A stretch of DNA of 64,000 nt from Malus domestica (Eukaryota; Streptophyta; Magnoliopsida; Rosales; Rosaceae), in contig NC_091661.1 of NCBI RefSeq assembly GCF_042453785.1, positions 28,511,501 through 28,575,500 of the forward strand, given 5' to 3'. The position numbers and the translations under genes were made by a program. Each line of letters starts with the position of its first letter. The first letter of the stretch is position 1. The notes beneath the pieces are model-generated. The model searched no databases, had not been told where the DNA came from, and was given only the letters and a program-made list of their open reading frames with translations. Of this stretch, positions 8,808-18,680 are shown piece after piece.

Positions 8808-11351
8808 ATGGCAGAACAGATTGTATGCTTTGTGATCGACAAGTTGATTCAACTATTCATCACTACAGAAGCAAACCTTTCGAGAAATGCACGTATTGAA
8901 GTTGGTTTCATCAAAGATGAACTCGAGAGCATCCGATCATTCCTCAAGGAAGCAGATGCTAAGGCTGCAGCAGCAGATGGAGAGACTATGAACGACGGTG
9001 TTAAAACTTGGGTCAATCAAGTAAGAGAAGCAGCCTTTTACATTGAAGATGTCATCGATGAATATTTGCTCCACATCATACAGCATCATCAACACCATGG
9101 ATTCATTCGTTTTTTCCATAACATAATCCGGTTGGTTCAAAAAATGAGATCACAGGATGGGATAGTTTCGAAAGTTGACGGTATAAAAAAATTGGTTCGT
9201 GAAATCAAGGATAGAAGTGAAAGATATGGATTCAAATCTATTGATCAGCAAGGGCAGAGCAGTGTAGAAAAGACTCTACCGTCGAACGACCCTCGAGTGG
9301 CTTCCCTTTTCATTGAGGAAGCTGAAATTGTGGGGATTGAATCTGCCAGAGATGAGCTAACTCGTTTGTTGGTAGAAGGAGCGCCAAGACGTGAAGTGAT
9401 ATCAGTGGTTGGCATGGGAGGACTTGGGAAAACCACTCTTGCCAAGAAAGTGTATGACCAGCCGAAGGTGATGGCACACTTTGATTGCTATGCTTGGATT
9501 ACAGTGTCCCAGTCGTACAGGGTTGAGGATCTTCTGAGGACGGTAATAAAAAAGTTCTACAGTTCAAGGAAGGAGCGTTTCCCAGAGGAAATTGACACAA
9601 TGGATGAGGAGTCCCTGATTAGCACATCTAGAGAGTATTTGCAGCAAAAGAGGTACATTGTTGTGTTTGATGATGTGTGGAAAGTAGATTTTTGGGGGGC
9701 AATAGAACATGCTTTACCCGATAGTAAAGGCGGACGAATAATTATCACTACACGGATTCAAGATGTTGCCAACTTTTGCAAAAGATCTTGTTTTGTTCAT
9801 GTTCATCACTTGCAGCATCTGCCTCCAAACAAGGCATGGGAATTGTTTTGTAGGAAGGCATTTCAGTTTGAATTGGAGGGAAAGTGTCCTGAAGAGTTGG
9901 AAGAGTTGTCTCTTAACATCGTCAAAAGATGCGAAGGACTACCTTTGGCAATTGTTTCCGTAGGTGGTCTGCTGTCAACCAAAGCTAAAGTTGTGTCTGA
10001 ATGGCAGAAGTTATACAATAGCTTAAGTTCAGAGTTAGAAAGAAATCCCCACCTTACAAGCCTCACAAGAATCCTATCCCTCAGCTATCACCATCTACCG
10101 TATTACCTCAAATCGTGTGTATTATACTTTGGCATCTTTCCCGAGGATTACTCAGTTAATTGCATAAGATTAGTTCGGTTGTGGATCGCTGAAGGCTTTG
10201 TGAAACCGAGGAGGGGCAAGACACTAGAAGAGGTTGGAGAGGAATACTTGATGGAGCTAATTCACAGAAGCCTGGTTCAAGTTTCAGAAGTTTACATTGA
10301 TGGAAAAGCTCGAGCTTGTAGAGTTCATGATCTATTGCACGACGTCCTCCTTAAAAAGGGGCTGGATTCAAGCTTCTGTCATGTGTTATCAAAAGACGAG
10401 TCGACTTTTAAACCAACAACTCGACGTCTCTCATTGAACATCAGTCCCTCTTGGGCCCTGGGAAGCATTACACAATCTCATATTCGTTCCGTATTTACTT
10501 TCAACCTAGAAGAATGGCCCGAGTCTTTTCTCGATACATTGAGTGGAAACATTAAACTTGTGAAAGTATTGGATTTCACGGATGCTCCAATCAATCAACT
10601 TCCTAAATATGTGGGTGATTTGTATCTCTTGACGTACTTAAGCCTGAGGAATACAAAGGTGAAGTTGCTTCCAGACTCCATAGGCAATCTACAAAACTTG
10701 GAAACCCTGGATCTAAAACAGTCCTTGGTGTATGAAATACCAACCAAGATCAATAAGCTTGTTAAGCTGCGGCATCTTTTGGCCTACCATCGTGACTACA
10801 ACTGCGACGTGCGTTTGTTCTTGAATATGGAAAAAGAAGTGAAGATACATGAAGGTATTGGATGCTTACAAGCTTTGCAAAAACTGTCCTATGTGGAGGC
10901 GAATCATGGAGGGATCAGGCTAATCAAAGAACTGGGAAAGTTAAGACAGCTACGGAAGTTAGGCCTAAAAAACTTGAAAAGTGAAGATGGAAGGGCTGTG
11001 TGTGCTTCTATTGAAAAGATGAACCACCTTGAATCTCTACTTTTAACTGCAATAAATGAAGATGAAGTCCTTGATCTAGAATCTATTTCAACTCCACCAG
11101 AATTTCTTCGTTCTCTCTGCTTGATAGGGCGTTTAGAGCAGTTGCCAGGTTGGATTTCAAATCTTCAACACATAGTCAAGATAACCATTTATTGGTCAAG
11201 GTTGAGAGATTCCCCACTAAAAGCCCTTCAAAATCTACCTAATCTGTTGAAGCTAACTTTGGGTAGGAATGCATATGATGGTGTGCAGCTGCATTTTGAG
11301 GAAGGAGGATTTCAGAAACTTAGGGAGCTAAGGCAAAGATGGTGGGACTAA
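8808..11351 (+). CDS. CC-NB-ARC-LRR disease resistance protein, RPM1-like (copy 2), C-terminally frameshifted
   Basis: The CNL receptor starts at MAEQIVCFVIDKLIQLF, the same start as copies 3 and 4; the frame continues 65 codons upstream but that part is not conserved. Order: coiled-coil Rx-N domain with EDVID motif (EDVIDEYLL, about residue 78), P-loop GMGGLGKTT (about 203), RNBS-A, kinase-2 (IVVFDDVW, about 285), GLPL (about 377), RNBS-D, VHDL (about 505), then LRRs. Relative to copy 3 a net loss of 4 nt near 11325 shifts the frame, ending the protein after RELRQRWWD at about 848 residues. The last 100 or so conserved residues follow out of frame (11339-11650). It could be a slightly shortened functional receptor, a pseudogene or an assembly error. 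Its 5' flank differs from that of copies 3 and 4. It forms duplication block A with the TPX2 remnant downstream. Confidence 0.9.
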   Translation: MAEQIVCFVIDKLIQLFITTEANLSRNARIEVGFIKDELESIRSFLKEADAKAAAADGETMNDGVKTWVNQVREAAFYIEDVIDEYLLHIIQHHQHHGFIRFFHNIIRLVQKMRSQDGIVSKVDGIKKLVREIKDRSERYGFKSIDQQGQSSVEKTLPSNDPRVASLFIEEAEIVGIESARDELTRLLVEGAPRREVISVVGMGGLGKTTLAKKVYDQPKVMAHFDCYAWITVSQSYRVEDLLRTVIKKFYSSRKERFPEEIDTMDEESLISTSREYLQQKRYIVVFDDVWKVDFWGAIEHALPDSKGGRIIITTRIQDVANFCKRSCFVHVHHLQHLPPNKAWELFCRKAFQFELEGKCPEELEELSLNIVKRCEGLPLAIVSVGGLLSTKAKVVSEWQKLYNSLSSELERNPHLTSLTRILSLSYHHLPYYLKSCVLYFGIFPEDYSVNCIRLVRLWIAEGFVKPRRGKTLEEVGEEYLMELIHRSLVQVSEVYIDGKARACRVHDLLHDVLLKKGLDSSFCHVLSKDESTFKPTTRRLSLNISPSWALGSITQSHIRSVFTFNLEEWPESFLDTLSGNIKLVKVLDFTDAPINQLPKYVGDLYLLTYLSLRNTKVKLLPDSIGNLQNLETLDLKQSLVYEIPTKINKLVKLRHLLAYHRDYNCDVRLFLNMEKEVKIHEGIGCLQALQKLSYVEANHGGIRLIKELGKLRQLRKLGLKNLKSEDGRAVCASIEKMNHLESLLLTAINEDEVLDLESISTPPEFLRSLCLIGRLEQLPGWISNLQHIVKITIYWSRLRDSPLKALQNLPNLLKLTLGRNAYDGVQLHFEEGGFQKLRELRQRWWD

Positions 11352-11650
11352 ATTCGTTGATCATAGACAATGGTGTCATGCCTTTTCTCCAAGAGTTTCA
11401 CATTCGACCTTCCCCACAACTGAAGGAGGTGCCCTCTGGCATCCACCATCTCCGGAATCTGACAACTCTTGATTTCTATGACATGCCAAAGGAGTTTGCG
11501 CGACAGATGGATCCAGAAAATGGCCAACATTATTGGATTGTTGAACATGTACAAAATGTTCGTTTTATTTACAAGGTCGGACCAAGTTGGGGTGAATATG
11601 AAACTCACGTCCTGCGCGATTCCAACTTTTCTCTTTGGTCGAATGCTTGA
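11339..11650 (+). pseudogene. Displaced C-terminal LRR segment of NLR copy 2
   Basis: This frame encodes GLNSLIIDNGVMPFLQEFHI through ALRDSN-like residues (VLRDSNFSLWSNA) and a TGA at 11648-11650. It corresponds to the final LRRs and tail found in frame in copy 3. It lies in another frame from the 8808-11351 CDS because of the 4-nt net deletion upstream. It is part of the same gene, not an independent one. Confidence 0.85.
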
Positions 11651-12017
11651 ATCCAACTTGTGAGGGGCTCTTGCAGGTTGACTGGGAGGGGCTCTTGCAT
11701 GTTTTGGTTAAGAGTTGGTTGTCAGCTCTGGTATCCTAGTTTCTCTTGCTGGTTGGCTGGGAGGGGCTCTATCTCTTCTGTTTTCTTTGTGTCGTCCAGT
11801 CGTATTCCTAGCATTTTCCTTGTAATTTTATTGGTGGTTGCAATAAAAATATCCTTTCTAATTAATTTTCTCTAGGAGAATGATAAACCGTATGCTCTTT
11901 TTAATCTCACTTTGATAATTGATGTTAAAATAATAAATTTTTACTATCTTTTATTTTACCAATTCTTTAGTATTTTATATTCTTTATATTAATTTGTAAT
12001 CTCTAAGATATTTTGTT
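11651..12017. other. 3' flank of NLR copy 2 (duplicated)
   Basis: This is UTR-like sequence shared with 38040-38350 downstream of copy 4 (landmarks GTTTCTCTTGC, TTTTATTGGTGGTTGCAA, ATGATAAACCGTATGC). It ends with the 9-bp target site tattttgtt of the next element. Confidence 0.7.
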
Positions 12018-12484
12018 GAGTAAATTGTACAAATGGTCCCTCAACTTTAATCAAATTGGAGCAATGGTCCCTCAACTAAAAATCCATTACCTTTGGTCCC
12101 TCAACTTATCAAAACGTGCAGCTATGGTCCCTCAACTAAAAATCCATTACCATTGGTCCCTGAACTTTAATTCAAGTGGAGAAATTGTCCTTTAACTTTA
12201 ACCCAATTGTAACAATAGTCCTTCCAATATAACTCGTTTTGACAAATTTTTTGACATAGTTGACGAAAAGAACCATAATCATACACTTTGATGAGTTAAG
12301 GGACCCTAATTATATAAATGGTTATTCCAACATAGCTTATTTTGACAATATTTTGACAAAATTGATGAAAAGGACTATAGCTACACATTTTGATAAGTTG
12401 AGGGACCAATGGTAATGAATTTTTAGTTGAGGGACCATTGCTCCAATTTGATTAAAGTTGAGGGACCATTTGTACAATTTACTC
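12018..12484. mobile_element. Mutator-type MITE, GGTCCCTCAACT repeat family (467 bp)
   Basis: Long inverted repeats start with GAGTAAATTGTACAAATGGT and end with its complement. The word GGTCCCTCAACT is repeated several times inside each arm. A perfect 9-bp direct repeat TATTTTGTT flanks it (12009-12017, 12485-12493). The paralogous site at about 38360 has a single TATTTTGTT and no element, so it is a verified filled/empty pair within the window. Confidence 0.93.
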
Positions 12485-13246
12485 TATTTTGTTAATCAAA
12501 GGGTAGATTTTGTGGATTATAGAAATTTCATGAATCGTGATTTTTTTTTTTGGCCAAAAATTTCGTGAATCATGATTGAGCTCTCTCCATTTGTATGCAC
12601 AGATTGATCCAGCCACACATATTTTGTATGCACAGTGGTGAAAAAGTGTTGAGTGCTTACATGACAGTATTTATTCAAACTTCATCAATAACTAATCTAA
12701 CATTTAATGTAACAAATTTTATCGATGGACCAAAAAAAAAAAAGTTTGGTGCAAGATGTAAAGGTGAGGGCCCACAAATGCAAGCGTTGGGCGTGGCGGA
12801 GTGGATCCCACGATTTCAAAATTCTGGACAGAAGGAACATTTCTCTCAAACTTGGGCGCTGAAAAAAGTTGTCGTCGTCGTCTTTCCTTTTCTGGCTGAG
12901 TTTGCCTTCTTAAACCAACCCGAAATTCTCGCCCCAAACAAATATTCAAACCTTTCCGTTTCTTCCCTTCACAAATTTCCAATTAGGGTTTCACATTAAC
13001 CTTGATCAAAACTTCTACGTACATATATATACATATATATTTACATATAATCTCTCTCTCTCCCTCTGTTTCTGAATTTTGATTTCCCGGGAAAGTTTCG
13101 AACTCGATCGCTTCTTCGAAAGTCTCCTAAAGCTTTTTGAAAAAACAAAAATCCAAAATATTTGTGATATAAAAAGGAAATAAATTTTAAATCGCGCATG
13201 GAATTGACTGGTTCATTTGCCTGAAAGTTGGTTCAGATAGAGAGAG
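12485..13246. other. Upstream region of TPX2 copy A (duplicated)
   Basis: It is homologous to 38350-39084. It probably held the promoter and 5' UTR of TPX2: conserved words include TGGCTGAGTTTGCCTTCTTA and a CT-rich tract (13051-13067) that is much longer in block B. No separate gene is seen. Confidence 0.6.
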
Positions 13247-14392
13247 ATGGAGGGAGGGGAGACAGAGATTGAGGGAGGAGAGAGAGAGATGGAAGAAGAA
13301 ATGGTGGAATTCGCGAGGGAGGCTTTCGAGGGGGATGAAATTGACATGGACTACGAATTCGATGCGCTAAAGGTTCTACGATTTCACTAGGCCGGAATCT
13401 GATTGGGAGGCCGAGGAGGCGGAGGAATGGTTCCGGTCAGCCGGAGGCTATAAGCCCTCGCGTAAGCGATTTCCGGATCATTTGTTTGTTGTTTTCTTAG
13501 CATGTCCCAAAAACAATGAATTTTGGATCATCTTCTATGATTACCACATTAATTAATGATCGTTTTCTGCTAATTAATTTCAGCATCTACATGTTAAGTT
13601 CATGCATTTTAGTTATGTTACGTTGTTTTATATGAACAGATTAGAGATTGAATTATAAATATTATAATTTGATTGGATTAATTTGTTACCACTAACTTTA
13701 TTTTTCCTTTGTTTAATTTGTTTCAAATCCTTTAGCTTTCCTTGAAAAATGGTTGAATTGGCAACAAGAGAATCATCCGGTACCTGTAAAAACCTCCGCG
13801 GAATCGAAAGATGTTGAAGTTACTAGATGCAGTAACTTGAATAATTGCATGAAAGCAAAGGTCTCTGCACCCGTAGAAGATAATGACAAAGGTACATTCT
13901 ACCTCATTTCTTATTAGATTTTTGACGCAATGTGATACTTCGTTGTAAAATTACTACACTCGGAAAATTTTAGTTCTGTTTTCTGAATCGGCTTTGCCTG
14001 AATTGGTACATGAAATTGTATCTTACTGTTATGTTTTATGTTAAACTTTCGACACGATTAGAGTTTTCTAATCACATGGCTCAAGACACTCCGAAAACCA
14101 AACTGAAGTCCCCGGGTAAGTCACCACATCTATCAAGGAGTTCAACGTTAATGAAACCCACGGCGAGTCGGTTGGCCAAGCAAAATCAGCACCGAGAGGT
14201 TCACTCCAATCGGTTATTAAGGAGGTGCTGTTATTTTTCTCTGATGTTTCTGTTGTCATCAATGTATCTTTTGTTCTAATTGTTTGGTGGTCCAGTTTTC
14301 TAACTTGTCCCATTTTCCGACTCTTGGTTACAGAGTTGCGAAAAAGCTCGGGAAACTTGATTAGAAATCACCGAATTCTCCGCCACCTACGA
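13247..14392 (+). pseudogene. TPX2: TPX2-like spindle assembly factor, truncated pseudogene (copy A)
   Basis: The first exon encodes an acidic N-terminus (EEEMVEFAREAFEGDEIDMD then YEFDA) like plant TPX2, which activates Aurora kinase and nucleates spindle microtubules. After YEFDA the frame is lost relative to copy B by one extra base (near 13370). Further exons matching copy B follow (about 13735-13892 and 14068-14226, the latter with SNHMAQDTPKTKLKSPGKSP). The final one (about 14336-14392) has an in-frame TAG where copy B has GAG. Homology to copy B stops sharply at 14392, well before the rest of the gene. The promoter, start and first introns match block B at 39085 onward, so this is the broken half of a duplicated gene. 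Confidence 0.85.
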
Positions 14393-14440
14393 TGGGCTAC
14401 GAAAATTCGAAGTAATGTAGCATAGCACTTTGCAAATTGG

Positions 14441-14531
14441 GTAGTGCTATCCACACGTCCATTTTTACTTTTAACACACCCCTCTCAATTTTTCGGTCAT
14501 TGGAAAAATGAGTGTGTAAATAGTACTATCC
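14441..14531. mobile_element. Short MITE (AGTGCTATCCACAC family)
   Basis: About 90 bp with inverted ends: AGTGCTATCCACACGTCCAT at the left and AATGAGTGTGTAAATAGTAC at the right, near-complementary. It sits right at the junction between the TPX2 remnant and the ACS12-like fragment. No clear target duplication. Confidence 0.5.
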
Positions 14532-14637
14532 TACAAATTACGCAACCGAAACTATATCAGAAGAGCGATTATAACGTATTAAAGTACCATCTCACTAAAT
14601 TATCCAACAATGTTTCAGAGATTAGAAACAATCATAC

Positions 14638-15231
14638 CACTTTCAGCTTAGTCATTCCATCAAACGGCTGGTACGCTGCAATCCCACTTATGCTCAAATC
14701 ACCACCGTCCGTTCCCACCATCGATTCCATCAGATTCTCCGAAACCCATTTCTCAATCAAATCCAAACACAGCTGCAACCACACCCAGAAAATTAAAAAG
14801 TTGAACTTTACATAAACTCCACTCCGAAAACATAAATTACACAAAACCCAACAAAATCTCACCCTGTTCTCAGACAATCCGAGTTGAATAACCCCATCCG
14901 GATTATCCACCCTATCGTACGGCTCCTCCGAAGCCCTATCCAACCCGATATAGTACGGCGAGTCATTGGGCTTCGCAACCCAGCTCGCCCGGGAGGACAT
15001 CCGGACCCGGCCCATGGGCCCGCGGGTGGACAAGCTGGACCGCGACGGCGTTCTGGGGAGCTCCGCCAGGTTGGAGGAGGACTGGGAGGGGGAAGGTGGA
15101 TCGGGGTTGGAGGGTCGGCGTCGTTTTAGGTAGAGCTGGAGGCAGTAATAGAGAGCACATGGGATTAGAGAGGCGAGGATGAGGCCGCCTCTGCCTTGGA
15201 CGACGCCTTGGAGTGGCACAATCAGTCTCAT
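14638..15231 (-). pseudogene. ACS12/ACS10-like aminotransferase, 5' fragment (exons 1-2 only)
   Basis: Exon 1 (15231-14863) encodes MRLIVPLQGVVQGRGGL, a hydrophobic membrane-anchor stretch, a KRRR patch and SDSPYYIGL-type sequence (NDSPYYIGLDRASEEPYDR) ending IQLGLSENR. Exon 2 (14772-14638) encodes LCLDLIEKWVSENLMES through ISGIAAYQPFDGMTKLKV. This is the distinctive N-terminus of the ACS10/ACS12 group, which resembles ACC synthase but acts as an aromatic/aspartate-type aminotransferase. Both splice sites look intact and phase 0. The PLP-binding large domain should follow at lower coordinates, but the TPX2 remnant lies there instead. The gene is therefore truncated, probably by the rearrangement that placed duplication block A. 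Confidence 0.82.
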
Positions 15232-15843
15232 CGCGGTGACTCCGGTGGGCTTGTTTCGGGTTGGGTCGGAGTCGGGTTCGCGGGTCCGGGTCTCGAGCTG
15301 TAGTGGGAGGGTTTCGGGTTGGCCGTGGGTTGCCGTGGAGGGATTGAGTGAGATTCGAGAGCCCTGCGAGGGAAGTGTGTGTTTTTGCAGTTTTGCTTCC
15401 AGAAACTTTTGGTCAGTTTACGATTGGCACCTGCCAGTTTCGATATTTGGATCTTTTGTTGGCGTGCTAACACCTCGTCGTATTACTTTATAGCACATTT
15501 ACTATTCCGGAATCAGATTAACGGAATTTAATGAAGAATGAATTGAATTGAAGATGAATTAGAATGAGGTAGAATCAGAATCAGATTATTGTTGGAGTTG
15601 TTTATTAAAATTATCTGGAATCAGAATAAAAACTTATGTGTTTAGGGAACCCTAGTTTAACTAATCTATTTTATATGCAAATTATTTTTAAACTTTTATT
15701 CTTTCATTTTTTTTTCGTATAGAGAACATTTTTATTTTATTTTGTAGTAAAAATTTATTCTTTCATTTTTCCAATTTTTTTTTTGTGACCCTCAGTCTCT
15801 CCCTCTCTTCCCCATCTTTCTCCCGACCTAAAAAAGTTTCTAA
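15232..15843. other. Former promoter of the ACS12-like fragment and degenerate repeat
   Basis: 15232-15480 is GC-rich and probably the old 5' UTR/promoter. From 15500 the sequence is AT-rich with GGAATCAGA and GAATTGAA words that recur in inverted form at 16900-17060, suggesting an old outer transposon. No gene is seen. Confidence 0.4.
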
Positions 15844-16437
15844 GGGTTTGTTTGGTATCCTATTTGAAATTTTTTATAATTTTTCAAAACATTTCTAAAG
15901 AATTTTTCTTGAAAACAATTTTTTTTAAGACTCAAAAACTTGTTTGGTATGCGATTTAAAATTTTTAAATCTTACAACTTAAACTGGACAAAAAGATCCA
16001 TAAAAATGGGGTCGAGAGAGAAAGAGGAGAGAGGAGAAAAGAAAGTCAGAGATGATTGGAGGAAAGAGAAAGAAGTGAGAAGATCGGAGGAGATAGAGAG
16101 GAAGAGGAGTAAGAGAAAGAACCGAGAAAATGAAGAGAGCGGATTGGAAGAGAGACGAAAAAGGTAAAATAAAAAAGAGAAGGGTGAGAGAGAAAGAAGA
16201 AAATAGAGATAGATTTAGAGTGAGAGGGGAGGAAGAAGAGAAAAGAAATGAGTGAGTTTAAGTTTAAAAACTCTAAAAACTCACTTTTTGTGTTTTTAGA
16301 TAATAGACTATATTTTTTAGTTAGTCTTGAGTTCAGTTTTTGAAAATAATCCTACTAAACAAGTTTTTAAGGCCTAAAACTTGAAAATTGTTTTTGAGTT
16401 TAAAAAGTTGGATTCAAGTAGCGTACCAAACATGCTC
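15844..16437. mobile_element. Tourist-like (PIF/Harbinger-type) MITE, 594 bp
   Basis: Termini GGGTTTGTTTGGTA and TACCAAACATGCTC are inverted and bounded by TAA on both sides (15841-15843, 16438-16440). Subterminal repeats (AAAACTTGTTTGGTATGCG and inverted partner) extend inward. The centre is a purine-rich AGAGGA tract. No transposase. Confidence 0.75.
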
Positions 16438-18107
16438 TAAAATGTCCCCATCTTTCTCTGTTTTTGACGTTCTGCCGACCTAACCCTTTCTAACATATCT
16501 TTCTATGTTGCCAACCCACCCCACGTTTGGCAATAACCTTTCATGCTCCCTCTTTCCATGTCCCAGCCTTGATTTTTTTACCCCAATTTTGAGTTTCCCA
16601 GTTGAGGCAATGACTGAGCTTTTAACCATGGAGTCGGCAGATTGAAGAGTCGAAATGAGAATATATAAGCATAGGGACATGAATCAAGTTTGGGATAAAC
16701 AACAGCTGACTGAAGGCCAAGAGGAAGATGGACCTTGAAAGCTCCAGTCCCAAGTCGCGAAAACGAAGAGGAATTGGAGAAGAAGTTGCAACGAGTCGAC
16801 TGAGAGAGAAACTAGAGTGTTGAAGTTGCAGGGGTGTTTTGGGATATCAAAAGAAGTACAAGGCCACTTTAGAAAGAAAAGTTTGATTATTGATGGACCC
16901 TTTCTTCTGGAATTCAATTACCAGTATATCTTGGTAATCAGATTCCGGGTAAATCCGGAATTGAATTCCCCATTTTGGTGGACCCCACCTTTATTTTCAT
17001 TCTCCAAATACAAGTAAACACATGAATGCATTGGAAGGAATTCAATTCCGATTCCACTTACCTCATTCCCGTTTCGTAATGAACAGTGTTTGTACCCGGA
17101 TTTCAGTTTAATTACAACCATGCCATTGCTTTAATGAGTAGGCTTTGTGGAAGGTTTGGGTTCGGGCTGGGGTTTTATTTTTTTGGGTTTGGGAGGATGG
17201 GCTTTTGCGGGTTTGGGGTGTGGCTGGGTTTGTTTTGGTTGGTGTTTGTAGGTGTAGGTATGGAGTAAGGTGGATGCGGTGACACATCCACAGAGCCTAA
17301 CCTGCAGCTTGCAGAATGGCAGAGAGAAGAGGAGAGATGGAAGAGTCGTGGGTGAGAAAAAAGGAGAGAGGGAAGAGTCGTGAGTTGCAAACGGGATAGG
17401 AGGAAAGACGGAAGGAGAGAAGGAAGGGTAGGATGAGCGAAGCAACGGTAGGGGTGCCCGAAAGTTTGGGATTGTTTGTTGTCGACAACGGGTGCGCAGA
17501 GAGAGGGCGAGGCACGGAGGGAGGGCTAGGGGTAGGGTTCCTTTCGGAATTTTGGTCCAACTCAATGGGTGAGTAATGCTATTTATTTTCATGCGCATGT
17601 TTTCTGGAAGTTCATTCCTGTTTTGGGATGTTTGAATATGTAGGCATTGTTTAAATTACAATATTTTATAAAGTTAAACTGTTTAAATTACTTATTTATA
17701 ATTTTAGCCCTTGCGCCACTTTGAGGGACTACTGGGATTGACTGCTGGTAGAGCTCATATCAATTGCTGTAAGTCCCTTACTTCCGGACACTTACATTTA
17801 TGATCATTTTTGTGTTAAGATGATACAGTTATAACTTATAACCGTCTTACATAGATCAACGCATATGTATATCGAATTTACCTACATTACTCGAACAATT
17901 TTCTTTTCGATTCACAAAGGGAATTAATAAAATCCAATATCTGTGTAAAAGTTTGGTTTCCAACTTTCTAGCAGTGAAAGTGTTGCCCTTTCTGCAGACT
18001 ACACCCTTTCACACACTCACTTTGATATGGTTAAACATATGTATTCAAGATTTTGATCTCTGTGTGATTTGGCAATACTTATCACCTAATATTCCTCTCT
18101 CTCTCTC
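16438..18107. other. Intergenic, repeat-derived
   Basis: It holds inverted GGAATTCAATT/AATTGAATTCC words at 16905-17060 and a long GA/CT-rich tract at 17290-17530 that yields spurious 60-150-codon ORFs on the minus strand. I recognise no coding sequence. Confidence 0.4.
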
Positions 18108-18200
18108 ATGAAGGCACTCATTGCATTAAAAAAAGGTTCCCAGTTAATCAAATATAGCCGGAAAGGGAAGCCAAAACTTTGTCCATTCAGAATTTCAACT
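18108..18200 (+). pseudogene. PH-domain exon fragment resembling PRAF (PH-RCC1-FYVE) proteins
   Basis: One 31-codon exon-like frame reads LIALKKGSQLIKYSRKGKP followed by KLCPFRIST and a GTGAGT donor. It resembles the ALKKGAYLLKYGRRGKPKFC start of the PH domain in plant PH-RCC1-FYVE proteins. No matching second exon, RCC1 repeats or FYVE finger is recognisable downstream. It is probably a gene fragment; the assignment is from memory of one motif. Confidence 0.45.
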
Positions 18201-18680
18201 GTGAGTAATTTCCTTAAGAGAAGAACAAGTTTGAATCACTTTTTTTGTAATTGTGTTTATTATAGTTCTTTGAATGAAAATCCTAATTTGTACAAATTAC
18301 AAGGTATGTTACCACCCTCTTTAATCTAAATATATGCAATGTGCAGAATTACATCTGTTCTCAAGAATGAACCTGTTTTGTTCCATCCTTCTGTTAAGGA
18401 TTATAATTTATATAGAATTTATAAGGTTTCTCTCTTTCAGGTTACTTTATGTTTCGAATTAATTGGATATAGCATTCTTCACGAGCTTTGATAATTATTT
18501 AATTTCTAAGTTTTGTTCCATGCATGGTTGATTTTCTTTAATAATTATTGAATCACTTCTATATTTGCTTGGTACTTAGGATCTAAAGCATTTTTCCTTT
18601 TGAAGAGCAGCTACAGGGAAAGTATGAGGTGCCCTTTTCTTCTTTGTGTGTGTTTTTTTTTTAATTTCTAATTTTTATGC

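Noticed and set aside
17131-17598. 155-codon minus-strand ORF rich in Pro, Ser, Leu
   Set aside because: Product of a purine-rich tract; three overlapping frames are all open there, which is a composition effect.
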